DNA of 50,187 bases from an uncultured Saprospiraceae bacterium (lineage in GTDB: Bacteria > Bacteroidota > Bacteroidia > Chitinophagales > Saprospiraceae). The stretch's first letter is position 1. Each line of letters opens with the position of its first letter. The DNA lies in assembly GCA_938015595.1 (NCBI GenBank), contig CALLPI010000021.1, positions 1-50,187 of the forward strand, read 5' to 3'. The notes beneath the pieces were generated by a model. That model had not been told where the DNA came from. It searched no databases and saw nothing but the letters and a program-made list of their open reading frames with translations. The translations under genes were made by a program, and so were the position numbers. Shown piece by piece: positions 39,812 to 49,023 of this stretch.

Positions 39812-41998
39812 ATGGCAAGTATTCGATTGCAAGCCCTTCAGGAAACGCTGAACCGAAAGCCTATGGTAGTGACTGAGCCAAAAGAAAGGCGTTCAGAGTT
39901 GTACGCGGCCAATGTGTTTACGCTTTCTACGGCCAAGCACTACATCCCCAAAGAATCTTACCAGGCGGTGCTATCGGCCATCACACATGGCACGCGCATA
40001 GACCGCAAGGTAGCTGATCAAGTAGCCGCCGGCATGAAGGCCTGGGCCATCAGCAAAGGTGCTACGCACTACACGCACTGGTTTCAGCCGCTGACCGGTG
40101 CCTCTGCCGAGAAGCACGACGCCTTTTTTGAACCCGCCGGCGACGGCTCGGCCATTGATAAATTTGACGGTAGCCAACTGGTTCAGCAAGAACCCGACGC
40201 TTCCAGTTTTCCTAGCGGTGGTATTCGCAACACTTTCGAGGCCAGAGGCTACACTGCTTGGGACCCCACTTCGCCGGCTTTTGTCATGGGCACTACATTG
40301 TGTATTCCTACGGTTTTTGTCTCTTACACAGGTGAGGCATTAGACAATAAAACGCCACTGCTGCGCGCGCTGCAGTCCATTGACCATGCTGCCACTGAAG
40401 TGGCTCGCTATTTCGACAAAAATGTCAACAAGGTAATCTGTACCCTGGGCTGGGAGCAGGAGTACTTCCTGGTAGATACTGCCCTTGCCGCTGTACGCCC
40501 CGATCTAGTCATGGCAGGCCGCTTGCTGCTGGGGCACACCGCTGCCAAAAATCAGCAATTGGAAGACCACTACTTCGGCTCCATCCCCGAGCGGGCACTA
40601 GCTTTCATGCGCGACCTCGAGATTGAGTGCATCAAGCTGGGTATTCCGGTCAAAACCCGCCACAACGAGGTAGCGCCCAACCAGTATGAAGTAGCGCCGC
40701 TTTTTGAGGAAGCCAACCTAGCAGTGGACCATAACACCTTGCTCATGGATGTAATGGACAAAGTGGCCGCCCGCCACCACTTCAAGGTGCTACTACACGA
40801 AAAGCCCTTCTCTGGCATCAATGGTTCTGGCAAGCACAATAACTGGTCTATGTGCACCGATACCGGTGTGAATCTGCTCAGCCCGGGCAAAACCCCCAAG
40901 AGCAACCTCATGTTTCTTACTTTTTTTGTGAACACCATCAAAGCCGTGCACGACTACGCCGACCTGCTGCGCGCGTCCATCGCCTCTGCCGGCAATGACC
41001 ACCGCCTGGGCGCCAATGAAGCCCCACCTGCCATTATCTCCGTATTTATAGGCCAGCAACTCACCGCTGTACTCGACGAGTTGGAAAATGTAACCGACGG
41101 CAATCTCTCCCCAGAGGAAAAAACCGAACTCAAGCTCAACGTGGTAGGCAAAATACCCGAAATCTTGCTGGACAATACCGACCGCAACCGCACCTCGCCT
41201 TTTGCTTTTACAGGCAACAAGTTTGAGTTTCGCGCAGTAGGCGCCTCGGCCAACTGCGCCAAGCCCATAATGGTGCTTAGTACTATTGTATCACAAACGC
41301 TGCGCCAGTTCAAGCATGACGTGGATGCACTCATCGAAAAAGGCATGAAAAAAGACGACGCCATCTTCAATGTGCTGCGGGAATACATCAAGCAGTCCAA
41401 GCGCATCCGCTTTGAAGGCGACGGCTACAGCGAAGAGTGGGTACAAGAGGCCGCCCGCCGCGGGTTGTCCAACTTCAAAACCACCCCTGAAGCACTCAAG
41501 GTTCAGGTGTCGGAACAGGCCATTGCCCTCTTTGAGGCACACCAGGTAATGAATCATCGTGAAATAGAAGCCCGCTACGAAATAGAGCTGGAAGCCTACA
41601 CCAAGCGTGTACAAATAGAAGGGCGCGTACTGGGCGACATTGCCACCAACCACGTCATTCCTACGGCTATTGCTTATCAAAACACGCTTATCCAGAACGT
41701 ACGCGGCCTCAAGGAAATCTTTGGCAATGACTACATGGAGTATGCTGCTCAGCAAATTGAATTGATCAAAGCCATCTCCATGCACATTAACAAGATAAAG
41801 GCATACGTGGACGCCATGATCAATGAGCGCAAAGTGGCTAACAAAATAACCGATGCCGAGGCTAAGGCCGAAGCCTACTGCTTCAAGGTAAAACCCTACT
41901 TCGAGCAGATTAAGTACCACTGCGATAAGCTTGAACTCATGGTGGACGACGAACTGTGGCCGCTGACTAAAACGCGGGAGTTGCTCTTTATTCGCTGA
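39812..41998 (+). CDS. glnN: Glutamine synthetase type III
   Basis: This enzyme joins ammonia to glutamate with ATP to form glutamine. The 728 residues match the large GSIII class (~700-730), as opposed to GSI (~470). Visible motifs include the GSIII-specific N-terminal segment with SSFPSGGIRNTFEARGYTAW, the glutamate/metal motif GWEQEYFLVD, EKPFSGINGSGKHNNWSM and the C-terminal helical region. The gene has its own consensus promoter with a palindrome directly upstream, and a strong terminator follows, so it is monocistronic. With the dehydrogenase at 5000 it could provide ammonia assimilation. Cytoplasmic dodecamer in known members. Confidence 0.96.
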   Translation: MASIRLQALQETLNRKPMVVTEPKERRSELYAANVFTLSTAKHYIPKESYQAVLSAITHGTRIDRKVADQVAAGMKAWAISKGATHYTHWFQPLTGASAEKHDAFFEPAGDGSAIDKFDGSQLVQQEPDASSFPSGGIRNTFEARGYTAWDPTSPAFVMGTTLCIPTVFVSYTGEALDNKTPLLRALQSIDHAATEVARYFDKNVNKVICTLGWEQEYFLVDTALAAVRPDLVMAGRLLLGHTAAKNQQLEDHYFGSIPERALAFMRDLEIECIKLGIPVKTRHNEVAPNQYEVAPLFEEANLAVDHNTLLMDVMDKVAARHHFKVLLHEKPFSGINGSGKHNNWSMCTDTGVNLLSPGKTPKSNLMFLTFFVNTIKAVHDYADLLRASIASAGNDHRLGANEAPPAIISVFIGQQLTAVLDELENVTDGNLSPEEKTELKLNVVGKIPEILLDNTDRNRTSPFAFTGNKFEFRAVGASANCAKPIMVLSTIVSQTLRQFKHDVDALIEKGMKKDDAIFNVLREYIKQSKRIRFEGDGYSEEWVQEAARRGLSNFKTTPEALKVQVSEQAIALFEAHQVMNHREIEARYEIELEAYTKRVQIEGRVLGDIATNHVIPTAIAYQNTLIQNVRGLKEIFGNDYMEYAAQQIELIKAISMHINKIKAYVDAMINERKVANKITDAEAKAEAYCFKVKPYFEQIKYHCDKLELMVDDELWPLTKTRELLFIR

Positions 41999-42025
41999 TA
42001 GAGCAGGCCATAGTATCACTTCTGC

Positions 42026-42073
42026 AAACAGCGCTTTGTGTACGCGCACCTGCGCGCAAAGCGCTGTTTGTTT
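42026..42073 (+). terminator. Strong terminator after glnN
   Basis: AAACAGCGCTTTG (42026-42038) pairs perfectly with CAAAGCGCTGTTT (42057-42069). The 18-base loop contains a second small GCGC pairing. TGTTTT follows. It lies 28 bases after the stop. Confidence 0.85.
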
Positions 42074-42436
42074 TACGGGCTATTTGGTGGTGCAAAAGAT
42101 CTTGTAAGAGATGAAGTCCTTCTTGCTGGGGCCAAAAATTGCCGGAGAACATGGTCGGAACCTGCCAAATAACAGGCGCAAGGGGGGGCTCAGGTCAACG
42201 TACTGGCAATGGCATGCATTGTAAGTATTGCAACAAATTAATATCCAAACTATTACGCATCGGGGGCTGCATCCATGGTCATTCGCATATTCGTGGTCAC
42301 CCATCGTCTTAGTCGCTACTTGCCAAGAGACATGCTTAAGTTTTTACCAGTATTTTTTGTGGCAGAATTCTCAGATGATAGCTATACTTCGGCTCGCCAA
42401 GTTTTGTGCGCAACATTTGTAAATAATACACGAAAC
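42074..42436. other. Non-coding stretch between glnN terminator and patatin promoter
   Basis: No gene is recognised. It contains a G7 tract (42182-42188). The left arm (42395-42408) of a 14-base inverted repeat lies here; its right arm overlaps the patatin promoter. Small frames here show no protein-like composition. Confidence 0.5.
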
Positions 42437-42442
42437 TTGGCG
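42395..42442 (+). promoter_or_regulatory. 14-bp inverted repeat overlapping the patatin promoter -33 element
   Basis: CGCCAAGTTTTGTG (42395-42408) and CACGAAACTTGGCG (42429-42442) are inverted copies with one mismatch, separated by 20 bases. The right arm covers the -33 TTG (42437-42439). This is the layout of an operator at which a dimeric or looping regulator could block RNA polymerase. Confidence 0.55.
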
Positions 42443-42468
42443 TTGCTCGGCATAAGTCTTTATCTTTG
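42437..42468 (+). promoter_or_regulatory. Consensus promoter of the patatin-like gene
   Basis: TTG (42437-42439) is followed after exactly 21 bp by TATCTTTG (42461-42468). The leader would be about 93 bases and contains a TGCTGCA/TGCAGCA inverted repeat (42495-42501 with 42517-42523). Confidence 0.7.
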
Positions 42469-42567
42469 CTTATAGAGTTGCATATACTGGCGTATGCTGC
42501 ACTTCAACACCAGTGATGCAGCACTGTTCTCACTATCGCTACGTGCCTGAAAAAATCCATTATCGCA

Positions 42568-44070
42568 ATGCTCACCAAAGACGATTACATCAAAGTAGCC
42601 GAGCCAGCACTGGAGCGCTTACGCCAGCGCTATCCCAATCCACAAGAAGACCTCGTAGTGTCAGATGTGGTGGACGCCTTTGGCAACCAGTATGTAAACC
42701 TGGTGCAAGAAGGTGGCGGCGTGTTGGGCATCGCCTTGTTGGGGTACACTTATGTGCTGGAGCAGTTGGGCATTCGCTTCATGAAAATGGCTGGTACCAG
42801 TGCCGGAGCTATCAACACCATGATGCTGACCGCCTTGGGCGAGAAGCACGAGATGAAGTCGCTTAAAATACTGGAACTACTCAGCAACAAAAACCTCTTT
42901 GACTTTGTGGACGGTGGCAATCTGGTACGCACCCTGGTCAGGAACCTGATTACTTCCACTGGTTTTTTCAAGCGCATTTTCCGGCTGGTCACCCTGGTAT
43001 TGGCTGTATTTGTGGCTTCGCTATTGCTGCTGATCTTTTTGCTGGGGCGCATGCAGTTTGGCGTGCTGTTTGTCGTAGTGCTGGTGTTGCTGACCCTAGC
43101 TTCTGGTATGATAGTATATTTTTGGGTTTGGATCAAGCGACGACGCAATGACTTCTTCCGCGCAGAGTTTGGCCTCAATCCAGGCCAGGATTTCTATGAC
43201 TGGGTAGCCGGCATTCTCAGACAAGAGGGCATACATCACCTGGCCGACTTGCGCCGCCACGTAGAAAAAGTGCCACCTGGCGGCTTTCGGCTCCGACGCA
43301 GCAACAACCCTGAAGATCTCAGCGACCTGAATAACCCCAAGCTGGAAAACTTTCTGGTGTTGGTGTCTTCCGACATCACCAACCAAATCAAGGTAGAATT
43401 TCCGCGCATGTGGAACATGTATTGGCCCGATGAAGAATCGGTCAATCCTGCCAGTTTTGTACGTGCCTCTATGTCAGTGCCGATATTCTTCAAGCCATTT
43501 GCTTCGCCGCGCATTTCGCCGGAGCAGTTTGCCGCCCGCTGGACGATCATCGCCGGCCCAGAGGCAGCCAAGCGCTTGTCTCCACAGGCACGCTTCGTGG
43601 ATGGCGGTATCATCTCCAACTTCCCCATCAATGTGTTTTACAATCCAGTAGTAACGGAGCCCCGCCTACCTACCTTTGGCATTATGCTGGAAGACGCCGA
43701 CCCACCCACGCCCTCCGAAGGGTACAAAAACTTCTTTAGTTTTGCCAGTGCCATGTTCAGTACCTTGCGCTACCACTACGACAAGGAGTTCCTCATTAAG
43801 CACGCCGATTTCAAGAAAACCATCGGAGAAATTGACGTGCGGGGCATCAACTGGCTCAACTTCAATCTCAGCGATGAAGAAAAACTCGACCTCTTTCGTC
43901 GAGGTGCCAATGCTGCTGCCGACTTTCTCCTGGGCAAGCAAGAACAGGTCCCTGTAGTAGCCGACCCAACTACTCAGGAGCCCGCAGTACAAACCGTAGA
44001 AAAAATCGGCTTCAACTGGGAGCGCTACAAGCGCTATCGCAACGTGCGCAAGCGCCGCTTGGGCTACTGA
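42568..44070 (+). CDS. Patatin-like phospholipase with internal transmembrane hairpin
   Basis: Patatins are lipid acyl hydrolases with a Ser-Asp dyad. In this 500-residue protein the oxyanion glycines are EGGGVLGIAL (48-57), the nucleophile is Ser78 in AGTSAGA, and the aspartate is Asp345 in FVDGGIISNFP. Unusually, two long hydrophobic segments (about 138-160 and 163-189) lie between Ser78 and Asp345, separated by only a few residues (RM). They form a probable membrane hairpin inside the catalytic fold. Both catalytic parts would then lie on the same side of the membrane, presumably the cytoplasm since there is no signal peptide. The gene has its own promoter with an overlapping inverted repeat and ends four bases from the convergent acyltransferase gene. 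Confidence 0.88.
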   Translation: MLTKDDYIKVAEPALERLRQRYPNPQEDLVVSDVVDAFGNQYVNLVQEGGGVLGIALLGYTYVLEQLGIRFMKMAGTSAGAINTMMLTALGEKHEMKSLKILELLSNKNLFDFVDGGNLVRTLVRNLITSTGFFKRIFRLVTLVLAVFVASLLLLIFLLGRMQFGVLFVVVLVLLTLASGMIVYFWVWIKRRRNDFFRAEFGLNPGQDFYDWVAGILRQEGIHHLADLRRHVEKVPPGGFRLRRSNNPEDLSDLNNPKLENFLVLVSSDITNQIKVEFPRMWNMYWPDEESVNPASFVRASMSVPIFFKPFASPRISPEQFAARWTIIAGPEAAKRLSPQARFVDGGIISNFPINVFYNPVVTEPRLPTFGIMLEDADPPTPSEGYKNFFSFASAMFSTLRYHYDKEFLIKHADFKKTIGEIDVRGINWLNFNLSDEEKLDLFRRGANAAADFLLGKQEQVPVVADPTTQEPAVQTVEKIGFNWERYKRYRNVRKRRLGY

Positions 44071-44073
44071 TGC

Positions 44074-45192
44074 TCAAAGCCGAATGAAGATTTTGCGCCA
44101 GTACAGTATCCAGGTGATGCCTAGTATTGCCAGTACGTTGGTCAGGGCGTAGGCCAGAGAGGCATTGTAATCGCTCCACACCGGCAAATAAAGATTTTGA
44201 TACACCCAGCCCTGGAGGGTTTGTACCTGGCCTTCTGCTATCGTCCACTTGACAGAAAACATCAACTTGGCCAGCAGGCTCGACAGTACGTAAGCAAATA
44301 GGGCATTGGTGCCATATACCACAAACGGTTTTGTCCAGCGTTTGTAGCCCAACACATCCACTATCCAGTAGACTACGCCCAGGAAGAGCAGTGCTATGCC
44401 GCTGGTATAGAGCACATAAGAGCTAGTCCAGATTTTCTTGTTGATGGGGAAGGCCAAGTCCCAGGTCAGAGCTACGGCCACTAAGATAGTGCCTACACCA
44501 AACATACCGGTGAGTTTTTTGTAATGATTATATGGGGTTTTGATCCACTCGCCGGTGAGCATACCGCTAATGCCTGTGGCAATGGCGGGCAAGGTGCTGA
44601 GCAGTCCTTCGGGGTCCCAGGTTTTGGCTTGTTTCCACAGGTGGTTGGTAGTAAAGATGGTGCGGTCGAGCCAGGCACCTAGGTTGGTTTCTGGATCCAG
44701 GTTGGGCGGGTAGCCGCCAGGTACTGGTATAAGGGTCATCAGCGCCCAGTATAGCAGGAGTAAGCCGGTGCCAATGCCCAGTTGCTGTTTCCAATTGTTG
44801 TACAGAAACAGGGTAGCACATGCACCATATACCAAGGCAATGCGCTGCAGCACGCCTGGAATGCGCCAATGAGCGAAGTCAAAGTGCGGAATCAGATGCA
44901 AGGTTAGCCCGATGGCAAAAATGGCGACAGTACGAAAAGCGATCTTGCGCAAGATGGTGGCTTTGCCTTGCCCCTGGGCTTTGCGGCGGCCTAGTGCCAA
45001 CGGAATGGCCACGCCCACAATGAAGAGGAAGAAGGGGAAAACCCAGTCGGTAGGCGTGCAGCCGTGCCAGTCGGCATGCAACAAAGGCTTATAAGTCGTG
45101 CCCCAGTTGCCAGGGTTGTTTACCAAGATCATGCCAGCAATGGTGATGCCCCGGAATACATCAAGGGCAAGGAGGCGTTTGGAGGTATCCAT
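44074..45192 (-). CDS. NagX / HGSNAT-like membrane acyltransferase (DUF5009)
   Basis: This 372-residue polytopic membrane protein has about ten helices. The N-terminal signature LLALDVFRGITIAGMILVNN and the following HADWHGCTPTDWVFPFFLF carry the conserved histidine of the heparan-alpha-glucosaminide N-acetyltransferase family. Bacterial homologues (NagX, YeiB-like) sit in aminosugar-utilisation loci and are thought to acetylate glucosamine residues across the inner membrane. Here the neighbour is a DUF885 peptidase 13 bases upstream on the same strand, so the pair is likely an operon. No aminosugar genes are in view. Substrate unknown. Confidence 0.85.
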   Translation of the reverse strand: MDTSKRLLALDVFRGITIAGMILVNNPGNWGTTYKPLLHADWHGCTPTDWVFPFFLFIVGVAIPLALGRRKAQGQGKATILRKIAFRTVAIFAIGLTLHLIPHFDFAHWRIPGVLQRIALVYGACATLFLYNNWKQQLGIGTGLLLLYWALMTLIPVPGGYPPNLDPETNLGAWLDRTIFTTNHLWKQAKTWDPEGLLSTLPAIATGISGMLTGEWIKTPYNHYKKLTGMFGVGTILVAVALTWDLAFPINKKIWTSSYVLYTSGIALLFLGVVYWIVDVLGYKRWTKPFVVYGTNALFAYVLSSLLAKLMFSVKWTIAEGQVQTLQGWVYQNLYLPVWSDYNASLAYALTNVLAILGITWILYWRKIFIRL

Positions 45193-45205
45193 TGGTATGA
45201 GTTTT

Positions 45206-46939
45206 TTATGGTTTGGCCTGTTCAGCTATCCACTCCTTGACCATGCGCTCCAGGGTGGAGAGCGGCACAGCACCTTCGGAGAGTACGAGGTCATGAAAAG
45301 CGCGCAGGTTGAATTTTGCCCCCAGCGCTTGCTCGGCTTCTTTACGCAAGGCTCTGATTTTCAGCTCGCCAATTTTGTAAGATACCGCCTGCCCTGGCCA
45401 GCCGATGTAGCGGTCTATTTCGGTGGTGCATTCATGCAGAGACAAGGCGGTATTTTCGGCCATAAACCGGATAGCCTGCTCCCTGCTCCAGCCCATGACG
45501 TGAATACCAGGATCTACCACCAGACGGCAGGCACGCCACATCTCGTAGGTAAGGCGGCCAAAGTGCTCGTAGAGGGTTTCGTAGATGTCCATTTCCACGC
45601 CTAGCCACTCGCAGTATAGCGCCCAGCCCTCGCCAAATGCGCTTAGGTAGGCATTGCGTCTGAACTCCGGTACGCCCTCCAGTTCTTGGCTCAGAGTGAT
45701 TTGCAGGTGATGCCCAGGTACAGCCTCGTGCAGGGTGAGTGCCGGCAGGGTGTACAGCGGCCTGGAGGGCAGGTTGTGGGTGTTCACCCAGTAGAAGCCA
45801 GCGCGCTGGCGCTCGGCATTGCCGCTGCTGTACCGACCAGAGGTGTAGGTGGACGCCAGTATCTCAGGCACAGGTGCTACGCCGTAGGGGTTGCGGGGTA
45901 GTTTGCCAAAGTAGGTAGGTAGCTTGCCGTCTATTTTTTTGGCGTAGTAAGAGGCCTCCTTGAGCAGGTCGCGGGGTGTGTGAGCGTAAAACTGTGGGTC
46001 GGTGCGCAAGAACTCAAGGAAGTCGGCAAAACTACCTTCAAATTGCAACTCCTTGATAATGGCTTCCATCTCAGAGCGGATGCGAGCTACCTCCTTCATG
46101 CCGGTATCAAATACTTCTTCGGGGGTCATGTTCAGCGTAGTGAAGAAGCGTACCCGTTGTTCGTAGTATGCCCTGCCGTTGGGTTGCGCAGAAATGCCGG
46201 GCGCCTTGGCTGCTCCGGGGAGGTAGCGGCTTTTCCAAAAAGACTGGAAGGCTTTATACGCGGGCGTTACGCTTTGCTGAATGGCCTGGCGGGCGGCGTG
46301 GCGCATCGAGTCTTGTAGCGCAGCAGGGATAGAGGCCGGCAGTTCGCGCAGGGGCTTGTAAAAGGGGCTATCCTCTGGTTTGTCCACCACAAGGGGGTCT
46401 ATTACGTTTTCGCGGCCTTGCAAAATGACGTATGGGGCTGTGCGTCCTCTGGCTAGGCCAGCCTCCATGAGTTTGATCTGGTTTTCCGCCCAGGGTTTGA
46501 AAGCTGCCAATCGGGCAATGTAGTCTCTGGCTGACTGGGCAGAGTTGATTCTCAGATTTTCAGCCGAGAGCCAGAAATCAGTGTACCAGCCGCCCTCGGC
46601 ATTGAGTGGCACCTGATACGCGCCAAACTCGATCTCAGCGATGCGGTCTTCGAGCAAAAATCTGAATAGTTCGTAATTGATGCGGTCTTGCGGGCTGAGT
46701 TCCGCTGTGGGGATGTCGTCTAGTTGTTTGAGAGTGTTGCGATAAATGCTAGCCCGACGCTGAAAATCAGCTTCGGTATTGGCGGGGAAGGCTTGTCCGC
46801 GCTGGCTAAATTCTTTTTGCTGAAAGGTGCGATCTTGCTCTAGGATTTGCCGCAGGTGTTCGGAGGCTGATTGAGCCCAGATAAAGCCGCATAGGCAGCA
46901 AAGCGCCCAGATGGCTATAAAATAGCGGAAAAAGTCCAT
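45206..46939 (-). CDS. DUF885 zinc metallopeptidase, exported
   Basis: The 577-residue protein has a signal peptide (MDFFRYFIAIWALCCLCGFI, ending WAQ). The DUF885 catalytic region has the zinc motif HEAVPGHH (404-411) and FGEGWALYCEWLG, whose glutamate is the likely third ligand. This family is related to M32-like gluzincins. Members in gut and soil bacteria are thought to be carboxypeptidases or peptidases, but few are tested. Length is typical (550-620). The NagX-like gene follows after 13 bases. It is probably periplasmic; no T9SS sorting domain is present. Confidence 0.87.
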   Translation of the reverse strand: MDFFRYFIAIWALCCLCGFIWAQSASEHLRQILEQDRTFQQKEFSQRGQAFPANTEADFQRRASIYRNTLKQLDDIPTAELSPQDRINYELFRFLLEDRIAEIEFGAYQVPLNAEGGWYTDFWLSAENLRINSAQSARDYIARLAAFKPWAENQIKLMEAGLARGRTAPYVILQGRENVIDPLVVDKPEDSPFYKPLRELPASIPAALQDSMRHAARQAIQQSVTPAYKAFQSFWKSRYLPGAAKAPGISAQPNGRAYYEQRVRFFTTLNMTPEEVFDTGMKEVARIRSEMEAIIKELQFEGSFADFLEFLRTDPQFYAHTPRDLLKEASYYAKKIDGKLPTYFGKLPRNPYGVAPVPEILASTYTSGRYSSGNAERQRAGFYWVNTHNLPSRPLYTLPALTLHEAVPGHHLQITLSQELEGVPEFRRNAYLSAFGEGWALYCEWLGVEMDIYETLYEHFGRLTYEMWRACRLVVDPGIHVMGWSREQAIRFMAENTALSLHECTTEIDRYIGWPGQAVSYKIGELKIRALRKEAEQALGAKFNLRAFHDLVLSEGAVPLSTLERMVKEWIAEQAKP

Positions 46940-46995
46940 GCACGTACTATTTTAGGCGGCAAGATAGAATTTTTGCCGAATATTGGCATGGTTTC

Positions 46996-48954
46996 CTATC
47001 GCACTAGTAAAGCCTGGCCTTGGTACTGGCTCGTACTGCCATCGGGTAGGCGTACCTTTAAGTACCAGGTGTAAAGCCCTGCAGGTGCCGGCTTGCCCCT
47101 GTGGTGGCCGTTCCATCCGGCTGAGGCATGATTGAGGTAACCGCCCGCTTGTTGAAACAGTATGGCACCCCAGCGGTCAAATATCAGAAAGCTTTCAATG
47201 GCAATTTCTGGCGCGCCCATAGGAAAAAGTGCATCATTGATGCCGTCGCCGTTGGGGCTAAAAGCACTAGGCACAAATACTGGCGCCTCGCTCCTTACTT
47301 GCAGCGTTACTTGAGCCGAAGCCGTACAACCATAGCTATCGGTTATGGTCACTGTATAAGTGGTAGGTTGAAAAGGCTGCGCTATCACTGAAGGGCAGTT
47401 GGCACAACTCAGGCTGTCGCTGCCCGACACTACCGCCCAGGCATACTGCAAGGGTATGCGGCTGTTGTGTGTTGGGGTCAGCGTAGTGGGTTGGCCAGCC
47501 AGCACAACGCGGTCAGGGCCGAGATCGGCCGTCAGTCCGGTCTGGATTTGTGCTATATAGATGGAGTCTCGGTAGATGCCACAATCTCCTGCTGCCTCTA
47601 CCCAGTACCAGCCAGGCTGGGTTGTACGGGTAGCCGGGCCTTCATCGCCATTGCTCCAGCGGATGTGTTGCGCCTGCACCCGGGTTTGCAATATTGTCGA
47701 AGCGCCTCTGCACAAGAGAACTGCGGTATCAGCCAGCAGCTCGTTATCATGCACAATTTCTACGAAAGTGGGGTCGCCCCATTCTACGGTGGCAGGGTCG
47801 TCGCTAAGCAAAGAATGCCCCAGCGCCAGCGGAAATTGGGAAGCCCTGGCGCGGCTGCCATATCGGCCTGGTGGCAAGGGTGCGGTAGCCGCGCGAATCA
47901 CAATAGAATCAACTCCCAGTAGTACCTGCATACCGACGATGTCTAGTACTCTACTGCCGGGTGTGCTAATCACTTCGCCTGCAAATGGCGGTCGTTCCAC
48001 TGTCAGCAGGCTGAATCCCTGGGGCAGGGTGTCGGTGATGCGCACCTGGCCAAAGGAAGTACCGGCCTCGTTGTGAAAGCGGTATGTAATGCGCACTTCG
48101 CCACAGGGCAGCATTTGAGCCGGCTCCACGCTTTTAGCCAAACGCAGTTGGTAGGGGCATCCGCATCCGTCGCTGTTGCGTCCTGATATGCGGCTGGTTG
48201 TACCCAAGAGTCGCCCATTGGTGCGGTCAAATTCGTAGAGCGTATAATGCAGATTGGTAGTGCCACCATAGCCGTAAAGTCGCCCGTTTTGGTCAAAAAA
48301 CAGGCTGCCTAGGCTTTCCAGAGGGATGGCAGTGCTGCTGAATCGCCCGGCCGTAATCACACCGGAAGTGTTGATGGATACCAGGCGCTTGTTGGCGCTG
48401 TCGTAGCCAATAAGTTCGCCCAGTACGGGATCATAGGCAATGTCCTCGATACGCACTGGCACATCGCTCACTACCGATACATACCCCGCCGACAGGTTGG
48501 GCGTGTTGAGGCGTACGGTGTGAAAGCGCGCATCGTAGCCAGTGGCTTTGTTGCGAGCTACAAGTAGAAAATTACCTCCGCTGGGGTTGATGTCGCCTGC
48601 CCAGTAGGCAAACTGTATTGTATCCAGAAATGCCGGCACGCCCAGGTCGGTCAGTTGGCCGGCGCGGTCTATGCGGTACAGGTGGTAGTTGGAGGAGTTG
48701 AAGCCGTACAAGTAGTTGTCGGCGGGGTTATAGGCAAGCACATGTATAGGTACGCCCAGGTTCTCGCGGATGGATTGCAGGCGCGCGCTTGCCAAATCGG
48801 TTTCCGTGTGTATGGCATAAAGGCCGCTGTAGCCCTGATCCTGGCTCAGCAAGGTCACGTACATAGTACCGTCGCAGAGGAGTGGCTGGGCAGCTATGAA
48901 ACCGGAGTGCGCCCACGCCAGGCAAATCGTGCACCACAGCAGTCGTCGCTTCAT
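46996..48954 (-). CDS. T9SS type B cargo protein with DUF11-like and gliding C-terminal domain
   Basis: From the ATG at 48954 (signal peptide MKRRLLWCTICLAWAHSGFI, ending AAQ) the product is 652 residues. Residues ~25-270 are a propeller-like series of strands (YAIHTETDLASARL, LYGFNSSNYHLYRIDRAG). Next come a DUF11-like domain (QVRITDTLPQGFSLL) and an Ig/PKD-like segment (LTADLGPDRVVLAGQPTTLT). The C-terminal type B sorting domain (~570-652) carries PSAFSPNGDGINDALFP, FDRWGAILFQ and GWNGHHRGKPAPAGLYTW. The likely role is a surface or gliding-associated protein. The next cargo gene lies 69 bases upstream on the same strand. Confidence 0.9.
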   Translation of the reverse strand: MKRRLLWCTICLAWAHSGFIAAQPLLCDGTMYVTLLSQDQGYSGLYAIHTETDLASARLQSIRENLGVPIHVLAYNPADNYLYGFNSSNYHLYRIDRAGQLTDLGVPAFLDTIQFAYWAGDINPSGGNFLLVARNKATGYDARFHTVRLNTPNLSAGYVSVVSDVPVRIEDIAYDPVLGELIGYDSANKRLVSINTSGVITAGRFSSTAIPLESLGSLFFDQNGRLYGYGGTTNLHYTLYEFDRTNGRLLGTTSRISGRNSDGCGCPYQLRLAKSVEPAQMLPCGEVRITYRFHNEAGTSFGQVRITDTLPQGFSLLTVERPPFAGEVISTPGSRVLDIVGMQVLLGVDSIVIRAATAPLPPGRYGSRARASQFPLALGHSLLSDDPATVEWGDPTFVEIVHDNELLADTAVLLCRGASTILQTRVQAQHIRWSNGDEGPATRTTQPGWYWVEAAGDCGIYRDSIYIAQIQTGLTADLGPDRVVLAGQPTTLTPTHNSRIPLQYAWAVVSGSDSLSCANCPSVIAQPFQPTTYTVTITDSYGCTASAQVTLQVRSEAPVFVPSAFSPNGDGINDALFPMGAPEIAIESFLIFDRWGAILFQQAGGYLNHASAGWNGHHRGKPAPAGLYTWYLKVRLPDGSTSQYQGQALLVR

Positions 48955-49023
48955 GGTTATTGTTATAGAGGCCAGCATTAAAAGCCGGAGTACGCTGCTA
49001 CAACGTCAAGTACGCCGGGCGGT

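Noticed and set aside
41291-42049. Long minus-strand open frame (252 codons) opposite glutamine synthetase
   Set aside because: It is antisense to a certain gene, has no recognisable domain, and arises from codon bias on the opposite strand.
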